Below are positions 34,870-45,600 of a stretch of DNA of 64,000 bases, one piece after another (the first letter of the stretch is position 1; every line of letters begins with the position of its first letter). Source of the DNA: Acanthaster planci. Taxonomy: Eukaryota > Echinodermata > Asteroidea > Valvatida > Acanthasteridae. A model generated the notes under the pieces. The model searched no databases, was not told where the DNA came from, and was given only the letters and a program-made list of their open reading frames with translations. The stretch lies in the NCBI RefSeq assembly GCF_001949145.1, contig NW_019091431.1:1165426-1229425 (forward strand). The letters run 5' to 3'. The position numbers were made by a program, and so were the translations under genes.

Positions 34870-37800
34870 TCAGACGGTTGTACTTCTGTTTTGTGATGTG
34901 GATCTTGCGTACTCGACAAAGTCATCTATCAGCACTGGCCAGGCTCCTTGAAAGATGAAGAGGAACGAACAAATGAAAACAGAAGCACAAGGGAAAGAAA
35001 CCAGTATTTCTAACCAAACCTCAAATCCATGTCCTCACAAGATAGAGTACATATACACATAATCACGTTCCAAGGAGCCCTGGTCATGTCAGTACTGGAA
35101 ATGGATGTAAGGTCGATGTGAATTTTTTTGTGCAAAAGATATGTCTATCCATTTTTCTTCTGAGAACTGAATTCAGGATGCATTCTTCTTGGCTAGAGTA
35201 GCATACTTGATAACCCTAACCCCCCAGGGTGTATGTAAAATCATATTGAAATTGGAGGATTTGGGACTGTTAGGGTTAATGATAGCTTATCCCTCCTATG
35301 CAAAGATGCATTCTCAACAAAGTTGTTCTATCAATCAACATCAGTCAAATGACCCCCAAATCAAGTGGAAGGAATTTGTGACAGTCTGTGACTGTTACAG
35401 CCAAAGGGAAGATTTTAATTGCTGCTACAGAAACACACTTGTTCTGTAGTAAATGGGACACACAAGTGTGACCTGTCACCACAAAATGAGCTGAAAGTAG
35501 GAATTTTCGAAAATTGAGATACTGGTGTTTTTTTAATTCAGCAGAAAAAGAGCTGTCAAGTGGTATGTACATAGAACACTTAGGGTAGAAATGTGAGGTG
35601 ACAATGCGACATTATTCTGGCAGCTTTGCGTCTTTGTTTCTGACATTGGTTCAACATTTCTGACCAGGCAGGAATTATGGTATCATCAAAATTGATGAGA
35701 AAATGACATTTTGAAATATATGATCCTATGAAACATTTGGAATTACATAGAAAATGGGTTACTTTTTCCAACTATTTCAAACTATCCAAAATTGAACTCC
35801 ACTTTAAAATGACTTTGAACCCTCAAATAGGTAAGAGCTGGATGCATCTTTACACCCATTTTGTCGTGACAGGTTACACAACTTGGTCCACATTTGAGTA
35901 TGACATAAATAATCTCCCACAATACCATACTGGCCACAGCTTAACAGCCAACAAACGGCTTTATAAGAAATAACTGAGGCAAACATCTTGAAAAGCACAT
36001 TAACCAAGACCAGAAAAAGTTTTTTATGAATAATTCTGAGTGAAATGTCAGAGTAACACTATACCTTCTTCGTCGTAATTGCTCATGTCGTCTGAAATCA
36101 TGTTACTGAAATCAAGCAGAAGATTCCACGTATCCCTGGGTATTGACTTTTTATGGTGCTCCTGTATTGAAGAAAGAATCAGTTCAAACCAGACTCAAGA
36201 ATGGAGAATGAATTTCAGCTGGGATCAGGTTCGTGCAGTGCCTTCTATATCTCTGTGGTCTGGGTTCAAATCCCGCTCCTCATGCAGGTCGGGGGGGAGG
36301 CATTTAGGCGGTTGCTGCTATAACCAAACCAACCCCTGTAGTTTTTCCTCAAACGGTTTCCCTCCCACTTCTAAAACTGGTGAATTTCCTTCATTGCTTT
36401 TCCCAATGAAAGACTTCTGCTTTGCATGTAGGGAATCCTAGGTTTCATTACCAGCAACAATATAAACATCTTTGGGGGATTGAGGCATGACAAAAAAGCC
36501 AAAACTCACCGTGAGAAACTTGCACCAGAGTTCTAAGAATTGAAACTTTCCTTCGAGTACTATGTTCCAGTAAGCGATAGCCATATCTAGATCTGGTGAC
36601 AAATTTAAATACAAGAAAAAGAATATTAGTGCTGTGCCAAATAACTGAATATTCGATCCACTATTCGAAAATTATTTTCCCAATTTGAATATTCAAATAG
36701 AAAATGCATTAAAGGAAGGGAGAGTTTTCTTTTCTTTTAAATGAGAGAAATTGCACTATGGAGGGCTTGCTTCAAGCAGATTCAAATGAAAAGCAACAGA
36801 AATCTGAAATTTAAAAGGAATAGAAATTTTTCAACAGGGCAAGAAGTATTGTTCCTCTCTTAAATCTTGCTAATCATAGCTGGAGATACTCCAGACATGA
36901 GAAGCCATTACAGTGATAATAATATACAACTGTGTGCGTTATTGCAACTGATTTCGTATATGGTTTGTTCATCAACGATCTGCCAGTTGGTACAACTCAA
37001 TAGTCGAACATTTGATTGAATTGATGGTCAAATATTCGAGTAGTGAATTATTCGACTTGACTCAACCCTGTAGAATATATGAATATGATCATGTAGGAGG
37101 GAATAAAGGACAGCAAAGTTGGCATCAGGACACAAATACGCAACTGATCACAAAGTAAGCCAATCTGGCACCCTCTACAGACTTACCGAGACTCTTCTGC
37201 CCGGGGTTTTTTGCAAAATTGAAGGTGAACTGGTAAAAATCTTTGAACTTGACAGAATCTCGCAACTCATTCTCCAGCGAGGGGAGTTTTGCTTTCAGCT
37301 TATCAAGTGAATCACACCTGTAGGAAATGAAAGATAATGCAAACGAATGGTTCGATGTCAACATAGTTTTCAAGTCAATGGTTTCCCTCTCTACTTAATT
37401 TCTAGGCAAGCGCTGTGAAGATCCAATGATGCAACCAAGGCCTCACATACCATTCAAACAAGCCTAAAAATGAAATCATTACGTGTTTGACTAAAGTTAG
37501 TCAAGCCTTGGGTAAGTATCGTTTCCACTGAATTTGCTCTTCTCTGTGGCAAACTCCAAAAAGGAACCATGTCACTGTCACGTCCCAAATAAGGTATTAG
37601 TCCAAACTGTAGTTGGGACCTTCCCAACTGTGGTGATGCAGTTAGGCTGACTCAACTATAGCTGCTAATCGTCTATACAAATTTTCTCAACCTTCTCGAA
37701 GTTTTTGCAGCTCACATCAAACAGGATTCATCCAATATATGCCAGCGTGGCATTTCATCCAGAACACAAATAAAAACTACACAAACAATGTTGGGACTAT

Positions 37801-39100
37801 CCCAACTGTATTTAGGATCTTTTTGGCTACAGTTAGGACAGATGCTATAACTGGGGCAAAACATCATCGCCGGTACCCATTTGTTCCGTGACAGACACAA
37901 GCAAAGTGTCTTCCTTAAGGGCATGATTCATTTTACCCTAAATACGTCATGCCGTCAACAAACTCTCTCTTGGTGAATTCACACTGTGTTGCCGCCTTGA
38001 ACTTCCACGCTATGACTAGCACCGTCCGACTCGTAGGGTCAAGCATGAGGTCATCACAGAACCTGGCCACGCCCTCTGCCAATATCTTATCCTCATCATG
38101 GGGATCTGCAGAGCCAGTAAACATTAAAAACTGCAAAAGGTTACAAAGTGGACAAGGTTGAGCAGTCTTACGCTGCTTCATGCGTTTTGAACCAAACATG
38201 AAGTTACCTGTGACACACTGTGGAACAGGCTCTTCAAGTTTTCAAAATAACACAAAATATTATACATGTTAAGAACACCCCAGGTGGATAAAGTACAATT
38301 ACCAATGTAAAACCTCACTTGAAAGTTACAACTATTCCACTGTTATTATTGTTTATCTTATTTATTCCCAAAAAGGCAGGGTAGGTAAAACTCACAACTT
38401 CAACTTTTCTTTTGTAAGTTCAAGAAATAATACAAATAAGATGAGAGTCTGGAGTGGGATCCAAAATATGTAAAATTTTGAAATCCAAAAATGAACAATT
38501 TACAATTTCCAAATTACTATCAAATTTGAATTTCCCTTTCAACCAAATTTGTACATTATTCGATATCACCTAGCTGTGTCAGTACAATAAAACATCCTGA
38601 CCAGTGTGATAAGTAATGTGCCATGGTATTTTTGGCATGGCTTGACATGCAGGACACACGGGGCAGTGACTTCCAGTTGGCCTATGTAGGGCATGCAGGA
38701 AATTATTGGTGGATGGGGATACAGTGCAGGCTATGTACACGGCTGGGGCTTCTGTTAACATTTAGGGTTCACCTTTGTATCTGTTGTACAGTTTTTCAAG
38801 TTGCTTCTTATCTACAGCTGGTTTTGGTTCTCTGAGGTAAAATTCTGGGCGTGAAAAGAAGCTGTCTGATGCGTGGTCCAACCTCCAATCGTGCTGTGAC
38901 AGGCAATAAATCGCTGTCTTTTCGCCAGTGTTAGTGACCGCTACAAATTGTCGGACTTTGTCCTTTTGTGACGACTTCAACTTATTCTGTAAAACAAAAA
39001 TGATAATGCGTCGGTTGTGGTCACTTTTAGAGGACCTTGAACTCCATTGGCTTAGTTTAAAGTGGTAAATTCTGAAGAAATTGGAAGAAGTACTTACCAT
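34870..39100 (-). CDS. DCUN1D1: DCN1-like protein (DCUN1D1/2), cullin neddylation E3 co-factor
   Basis: Scaffold-type E3 that brings UBE2M~NEDD8 to cullins through its PONY/DCUN1 domain. Seven coding exons on the minus strand: 39098-39100, 38773-38986, 37937-38105, 37187-37317, 36510-36592, 36065-36161 and 34870-34946. They give 257 residues (human DCUN1D1 has 259). The protein starts [15 protein letters not shown], identical to vertebrate DCUN1D1, followed by a UBA-like domain (about 8-45). The PONY domain follows ([47 protein letters not shown]), including the C-terminal acidic/hydrophobic patch that binds cullins. The tail, SQNRSTTV, is poorly conserved. Exon 1 contributes only the initiator ATG, directly followed by the donor GTAAGT. 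Whether it is 1:1 with DCUN1D1 or ancestral to DCUN1D1 and DCUN1D2 is undecided. Confidence 0.96.
35211..35276. repeat. dispersed repeat family D, copy 2
   Basis: TAACCCTAACCCCCCAGGGT then GTATGTAAAATCATATTGAA and GGACTGTTAGGG, in the last intron of the DCUN1D gene. Close match to 33,847-33,909. Confidence 0.75.
36190..36290 (+). repeat. possible tRNA-derived SINE fragment
   Basis: Contains GGGTTCAAATCCC, which fits the RNA polymerase III B-box, about 30 bp after a G/T-rich segment that could be a worn A-box. No cloverleaf can be drawn, so it is not a functional tRNA. It lies in a DCUN1D intron. Confidence 0.25.
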
Positions 39101-39546
39101 CTCGACCCGTTGTGTTTATGGGAAAAAACTCACCGCGCATGCGCCACATTGAGGGTTAATTCCGGATGGATGGAAAGAATTTATGTTGCTTGTGTAAAGA
39201 CTGTGAATTCGAACTCTTTCATTCACCTTAAGTTCCAGTAAGGATTGCACTTGCGTAATTTTGTCAACTGTGAAGAGAAATGAGAATTTACAAAAAAAAT
39301 TGATGAGTTCTTGGTCATTTTAGAGTGGCTTATCCCCAGGGTAACCTTCCACAGCACAGACCTGGTCTGAATCCTAGACTTCAAATTTTACAGCTCAGTC
39401 TCTTCATGACGTCATAAATAAAGCACCACTCTAAAATTAATACGAGGTTGATCAGTGGGGTCAACTAATAAGTTTGGTGGTTTGTTCGGGTCTGGGACAA
39501 AATTTAATGGGAAGGTCGTCAAATCTCATGATATCCCAACATCAGC
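39101..39546. promoter_or_regulatory. bidirectional promoter between DCUN1D and NDUFA1
   Basis: Only 446 bp separate the two initiator ATGs, which point in opposite directions, so 5' UTRs and both promoters must share this stretch. It contains the palindrome GCGCATGCGC at 39,135-39,144, the core of the NRF1 (alpha-Pal) site. NRF1 controls many nuclear-encoded respiratory-chain genes in animals, which suits NDUFA1. No TATA box stands out on either strand. Confidence 0.7.
39135..39144. promoter_or_regulatory. NRF1-like palindrome GCGCATGCGC
   Basis: Ten-base perfect palindrome. With the preceding C it fits eleven of the twelve positions of YGCGCAYGCGCR. It is 35-44 bp upstream of the DCUN1D ATG on that gene's strand, and about 400 bp upstream of the NDUFA1 ATG. 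Confidence 0.6.
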
Positions 39547-41203
39547 ATGTGGTATGAGATTCTTCCTGGTTTGGTCCTTATGACGGGCTGCATTGCGGCT
39601 GTTGGGGGCATAAATTACTTCGGCCAGAAGTTAGCGAACGGCGGAAAGGTCTGCATTTGGCCCTAGTTGCAGTTTTTGTTAACGTTACGTTGTTACAAAT
39701 TACAACATCTTGACATGGTACAATATGGAGACTAAGTTAGTGGTGGGCACAACCTGTCGGTAGGCTGGGCCTATGCACATGATGCGCCACCTCTGCCCCG
39801 ATCTTTGCGTGATCAGTCGATCTTATTATTGACGATTTGTCGATAATCACACCATCACCCAATCGTTTTTTTTATATTTTTAACTCATGCTGGTTAATTT
39901 ATTTGACAGACTGTTCTAAAAAAAGACATTGTCAGATTGTAGGCCTAGGCCTAAGACTAAACTTTGAATAACTAGGGCCTAACATTTGTAGCCTAGACCC
40001 CAACCTTTATTGGCAAATCATGCATTTTGTTGCAAATCAACCTCTTACATATTATTCCTGATTTACGGTTGTGGAAGATTGTTTCAACACAGGCATGAAA
40101 CGCGAAGGGGAAGTAGGCCTAGGGCTTGAACAATACCAAAGATTTTAGATTAGATCGACAGTAGGCCCTTATCACAATTTGATCGTGCTGATCGACTGAT
40201 TTTGCTCAACACAAGTACAAGTACAATTATGCACTGGGTCAGAGGTGCAAGTTGACTAGTTGTATGCCTTTTAATCATTTCAGATATTTTCCCTGGTGAC
40301 ATAGCAAATCAAGAATATGACCATAGATTAGTCAGTTACCGTGGATATGGCAAATGAAACAAAATTTTTGAAGAATTTTTTTTTAAGTCAATCAGCATGT
40401 ACACATGATAAACACAGAAAGATGATATGTTCACATTTTTCTAAACTTGTTCTTTTCTCCATCTAGCTAAGGAGACATGTGCGAAGTCCATTTGAGTACC
40501 GGCTATACAGACGAGATGAGATGATCGCGGGCAAAGCGTACATTTCAAAGGTAGGAAATGATCTGCTGCGACAACCCATCAATTAGCAGTAATTCTCCCC
40601 ATGCTTGACCTTGATCAAAACGAACAACTTCTGCTATTAACCCTTTCGCGCCAGTAATTCTTTTGACTGTGACTGCTGGGCTGTGGTATGCCCTGAATGG
40701 AGGGCTTTGTCCATCAGCAGCCCCATTGAACCAGCAGCTGCATGGTGAATAGACTGTAGTGTGGTATGCACTAATCCTCACACAAAGCCGCGGCTCTTGC
40801 CATCTCTCCTGGAGCAAAGGGGTTAAGACACTAAGAGCTTTTCAACTCTTAAAAACAGCTTTTCATATGTCCAACCTGCTAAGTTTATTGTAATAGATTT
40901 TCTACTTTTAGCAGAAAAGCACCTCCTAATTGGTTGAAAAGAGCCGCGTTGGTCAGAAGTATTCATTTGGTTGGTAGCGATACAGTTGCATTTCCTAGTC
41001 ATTTGTGAATGTGCGATGTGCAGTTATACGAAAGGAGCCTCTATTGTGAAATATATATCGCCCTCTCTTGGTCCAGCTGGAGGCCCAAACTAGAGTCGAG
41101 TCAGTGATCAGTTCACCGCAGCATGCTGGAAATTTACTGGGCTTTTTCCTTCATTTCTTTTCAGGGTCTAGAGGGGTTGAATGATGCTTCTTCCAAGAGA
41201 TAA
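39547..41203 (+). CDS. NDUFA1: NADH dehydrogenase [ubiquinone] 1 alpha subcomplex subunit 1
   Basis: Accessory subunit (MWFE) of mitochondrial complex I, a one-span inner-membrane protein needed for assembly. Three exons, 39547-39648, 40467-40550 and 41165-41203, give 74 residues (human has 70). It starts MWYEILPGLVLMTG, matching MWFEILPGLSVMG, with the membrane segment at about residues 8-27. Then come NGGK, an Arg-rich matrix/intermembrane segment (RRHVRSPFEYRLYRRDEMI) and AYISKGLEGLND, matching the family's YYVSKGLENID ending. The stop is TAA at 41,201. The donor at 39,649 (GTCTGC) is weak but frame and similarity continue across it. The exons are too short to show as ordinary ORFs. It diverges from DCUN1D across a shared promoter. 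Confidence 0.93.
40911..41078. repeat. dispersed repeat family C, copy 1
   Basis: Aligns in the same orientation with 50,710-50,867: AGCACC-CCT, GGTTGAAAAGAGCC, GTTGGTAGC, TGCATTTC and CCTCT-TTGGTCC are shared. It lies in the second intron of NDUFA1; no coding potential. Confidence 0.65.
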
Positions 41204-42673
41204 GCAAAGTGTTATGCTCAGAGAAGTTCCCACGGAATGGCCTCTTCCATTGAAAACAACACAAGCATCGTATTGACTAGTGTCGTAAGAATATGCAGCA
41301 CATCTGTAAGAAACAAGTCCTGGGTGACACAAAACGTCAGGGAAATTCATCTCCTTCCCTTCTTTCGAGCTCGAAGACCACTTTGAAGTTGACAAAGTTT
41401 GCTCATGTGAAAGCTCACTACCCCCCACCCAAAAGTTGATCATCAAAGGTAACCATTCAGACAATCATGGGACATCTTACATCACCAAGGATTTATCCAC
41501 TATTCCCACTGTGGGGCTTTTGTGTGAAGCATTTTTGGCTGCAACCTGGCATTAGAATTTACCAGGAAAACAGCCTATTGGTTGAGGCCCATCCTCAAGG
41601 TGATGCTGATAATCACACCCCTAAATTGACTGTTTTTGGAACCAGTGTGCATGTTTTTACATTAGGAAATGGGGCAAGGTCAGCAGGCTATGTCTCTGCT
41701 CATTTCTCAGTTTACGCACGGCAGCAGTTTGAAATTGGTGCATTTGGTTAGTTGATAAATTGTTCAGGAAGAAAGAATGTTTGACCTTAAAAGTAACTTG
41801 TACAAAAGTTGGCTTTTAAGCAAAACATTGCAATGGGAACTTGTCAAAGATTTGAATTTAACTATTTCAAAAGAGGTAATGTTCACTAGTAATTTAATTT
41901 GTCATATGTTATTCTTTGTGTAAATAGCTTACCAGTTCAAAGTTTGTCAAAAGGCAAATCAAAGGTACAAACAAAAAATCCACTTTCAAAAACCTTGTAG
42001 TATGGATTGATGTGATAAGTGTTCAGAAAGCAACGAAAGGACATTACAAAAGCATGTTGTTCGGGTAGCTCTGGAAGATTCAACTTGAATGCAACTTATT
42101 TGCCGCTGGAGATCGACTTTTTTAAAGTCCACTAGGAACTTAATATTAATTCTCTTATATCGTTAAAGCTTCAGGAAATCAAGAACTAAACATAAGTACC
42201 TCACAGATTCAGCAAGCATTTGGCAGAGATTTTGGTCAAGGCACCGTTCCATAGGCAAGTGTTTTCATAATTAGAATATGGTGGTCCACTAGATCCCTGC
42301 AACTTGATTGCCAATCTAAATTTTCACCAATGTATCTTAGATTGCAGTGAGGATTGAAGTTTCGTTTGGAATATGGACATTTTATAAACTCTCAATAAAT
42401 TTGAAATGTAAAAGCCACAAGTAAGATTTTTTAGGTTTCTCTTGTCAATAATATTGTTGACTCTGCATCTTGAAATGAACATTGTCTATGAAAATAGACA
42501 ATAGCAATAAATGTCACAAATCTTTCACTACAAACTTTGTTTTACTTTAGTAATTTTGCTTTCTTTCTTAGCAAAACTGTACATTTACTTTTGTTGCGAA
42601 GATGTACCCCTTTTTCAACTTTTTAATGTAATTTTAGGAGGAATTGATTTTATTTGCCATCATTATGACGATT
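41204..42673. other. 3' regions of converging NDUFA1 and Hsp70-like genes
   Basis: No exon of either gene is recognised. Forward AATAAA signals for NDUFA1 occur at 42,394 and 42,506-42,511; a reverse AATAAA lies at 42,654-42,649, only about 20 bp beyond the Hsp70-like stop. An open frame at 41,467-41,751 (+) resembles nothing I know and sits in the presumed NDUFA1 3' UTR. Confidence 0.5.
42649..42654 (-). terminator. candidate polyadenylation signal, Hsp70-like gene
   Basis: AATAAA on the minus strand (TTTATT on plus), about 20 bp after the TGA. If used, the 3' UTR is extremely short. Confidence 0.4.
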
Positions 42674-45600
42674 TCAAAACTCATCCTTAGATTCTTCATT
42701 TCTCTCAGATTCAGATCGTTTGTACACTTCAGTAATGGGCTGCACTATATCCCACAGTTCTTTCCTTCGCTTGTCAAAATCGTCCTTGTCTGCTTGCCGA
42801 TTATCATGCAGCCACTTCAGTGTTTTATCCACAGCTTGCGTGAGGGTTTCCTTGTCTCTCGATGTCAGAGTTTTCCAAAGATCTTTCTCATGACCCCTTA
42901 ACTTTCTATTCACGGTGTAAGCATAGCTTTGCAAAGAGTTCAAGGATTGCAGTCGCTCTTTCACTAGCTTATCCTCTTGGGTAGCTGCTTTGGAATCATC
43001 ATCAGTGTGACGGTAGTCACATGATAACCTTGCATCGTCGTCGCTGGGGAAACTGACTACCCTCCCAGAATGTAATTCCTTAGCCATTACGTGGACTCTG
43101 CCGTTGACGTCCATCAAAAGTGAGATGTTAATGCTCGGTACGCCGCATGGTGCCGGCTGCAGACCACTGAGGTCAAAGGAACCCAAGAAAAAATTGTCCT
43201 TTGCAACTGGTCGGTCACCTAGATGAAGACAGACATTTGGTTTTAAAGTTGGGATATGGTGAAAATTTGGAGGTTATAGTTACTTCACTGGCAGTATCGG
43301 CTCTGAATCTGTGATAAATGATACTTAACAAAATCATACACTTCACTTTTCGTTTGCAACTTAGCTTCACTGAACAAAGATTTGGCTGTGAATGTCAGGT
43401 AATCAAAACCCAAGGAAAAAGTGTAAAAACACTCCAGACTTTGTTTTAAAAATCAATGTTCAGTAACAAAAATCACTCTCAATTACATTAACCTTGTTAA
43501 TGATATTTTGTAGAATGCGAACCTTCATAAATCTTGATTGTAACAGTTGACTGGTTGTCCATCGCGGTTGTGAACATATCTGAAACTTCTTGGTATAGGA
43601 AGGCGTCTTTAGCAAGGAGTACATGCATGGCACCCCCAGCGGTCTCGATGCCCACAGATTGCGGAGCCCATGAACAACGGCACAGTGTGTCACCTGGCAG
43701 AAACATAATCATGAGATGATTTGAGACATTGGAAGTCAAAAATCTTGTATTGTTTGATTGGAAGATACCAAATTGAAGATAGATAGAAATTGTGCCATCT
43801 ACTGGTCTTTGGAAATCTCTGTCAGACCTTCTGATTTCTGTTTGATTAAAGAACTGGATGTCAAATGTTCATATGAATGAACATCAGAAGTTGAAGTGCA
43901 CATCTATGAAAAAGGCTACTAGAAATGGAGCTCAAGGGCTGGCCATGGGTTTTTAAGAAGTAAGTTTTTAAGGAATATGAAATTGGTACATTTGACAATG
44001 TTTGATGTACACATTTATCAGGATGTACATGTATCTACATTTTTACAGCTTTTGTTCAACCGTAACAGACTTCGATCTCAGGCTCCTCAGTCCTTTACCA
44101 GCTGCTGGGGGATTGAGGGCCATTAGGGTTCATTATGATACCTTCTTTTGCTGAAGAATGAGCTATCTCAGCGAGGCCAGAGACAAAGGCGTCTTCCAAG
44201 TCCGCTCTGACAGTCAACTCTGTACTGTCAAACATCTCTTGCAAAAATGGTTGCATACGTCGCAAGAGTAGTGCATTGCCAGCAAGGACAACATTGACTT
44301 GGGGCATCGGAAGGTGATAATCGGCCAAGACTTGCTTCACAAGATGCTGTGACCACAAACGCAACTTCTCCTGTAAAAGTCAAACATAATCTTTGTAAGA
44401 CTTCAGATCAAAGTAACTTGCAGGAATTTCCCCATGGGTGAAAGGAAGTTTTGATATAAATGAACACAGACACAGTGTAAGTCTTGAATCACAAATAGCA
44501 TGAAATGTAAGTTATCTTGGCTTTAAAATTTACATTTGGAATGCTACATATTCATAAATGATATGCCCTACAGATATTCACATTATCCAGAGTTACCATG
44601 GTCAATTCCTCATATTTATCCTTTATGAGGATCTGTGAGAAGTCCTGGCCTTCGTAAAATGATTCAATCTCGATGTAAGCATGAGGGTTGGCCGTCAAGG
44701 CTAACGCAGACAGCTCTACTTCCTGACGAAGCCGGTGCATGGCAGCACTGTCTGCGCTGAGGACTTTGCCCATTGTCTCTTGGAACTGGTCCAGGAGGTA
44801 GTCCATAACAGGCTGGTTGATGTCACGTCCACCTAACAGGGTACAGAAAGTAAGCAACAACATCTAGCACAAACTGGGTTTCTAGATTTTGTCAAACATG
44901 ACCTAAACCAAAAAAATTATTGAAAGGCTAAAGTTAGGAGAAAATGTTTGTAATTACCCAAATCATGGTCATGAGCAGCGGCCATTATCTCAAATACGCC
45001 AGTCTCAATCACTGAGAGCGATACATCCAATGTGGTAGTGCCAAGGTCATAGACAAGGACATAAACCTCATCTCTATGCGTCTCCATGCGATCCAAACCA
45101 TACGCAACTGCGGCAGAGGTCCTCAAATGAAAAAGAGAAACAACATAATGAAATAGTGTACAAGTTTGTTCTTGAGCAGAAGCAAGATTTTTGTTTAGTA
45201 AGGTACAGAGTTAGCCAGAGTGAGTAACAACAATCACTGCAGTGGTTACCGGGGAAAATGTAGCCGTGTACTGCTTGATTTTCCCCGGTAACCTATTCAC
45301 AAAACATATCCTGGGTACCACTACCGGGCAAGATTGACCACATGGTCATCACTAAAACCTGCCCACACACCTAAGCAACAGAAAAACTGTCTGCAGCACG
45401 GAAATGAAGCTAGTTGTGTTGGAAGCATAGGATTTACGGTCAGTTTTATTTTCTTACGATTCAGGGATTAGTCTCTTGACATCAATTCCCGCTGCAGTAC
45501 CAGCTTCCTTGGTGGCCTGACGTTGCTGGTCATTGAAGTAGCTTGGTACTCCTATCACAGCCTCTGTGATGTCTGTGCCAAGGAAATCTTCAGCCATGCT

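Noticed and set aside
36250-36262. A tRNA gene suggested by GGGTTCAAATCCC.
   Set aside because: No acceptor-stem pairing or anticodon arm can be drawn around the B-box; listed only as a possible SINE fragment.
41467-41751. Open frame of 94 codons on the plus strand after NDUFA1.
   Set aside because: No recognisable domain, no splice partners, and it lies in the presumed NDUFA1 3' UTR.
44095-44141. Extension of Hsp70-like exon 7 to a donor GTAAAG (ending ...QSPSS).
   Set aside because: It would end in the wrong phase for the next exon. The upstream donor GAAG|GTATCA keeps frame and Hsp70-like spacing to VGIETAGG.
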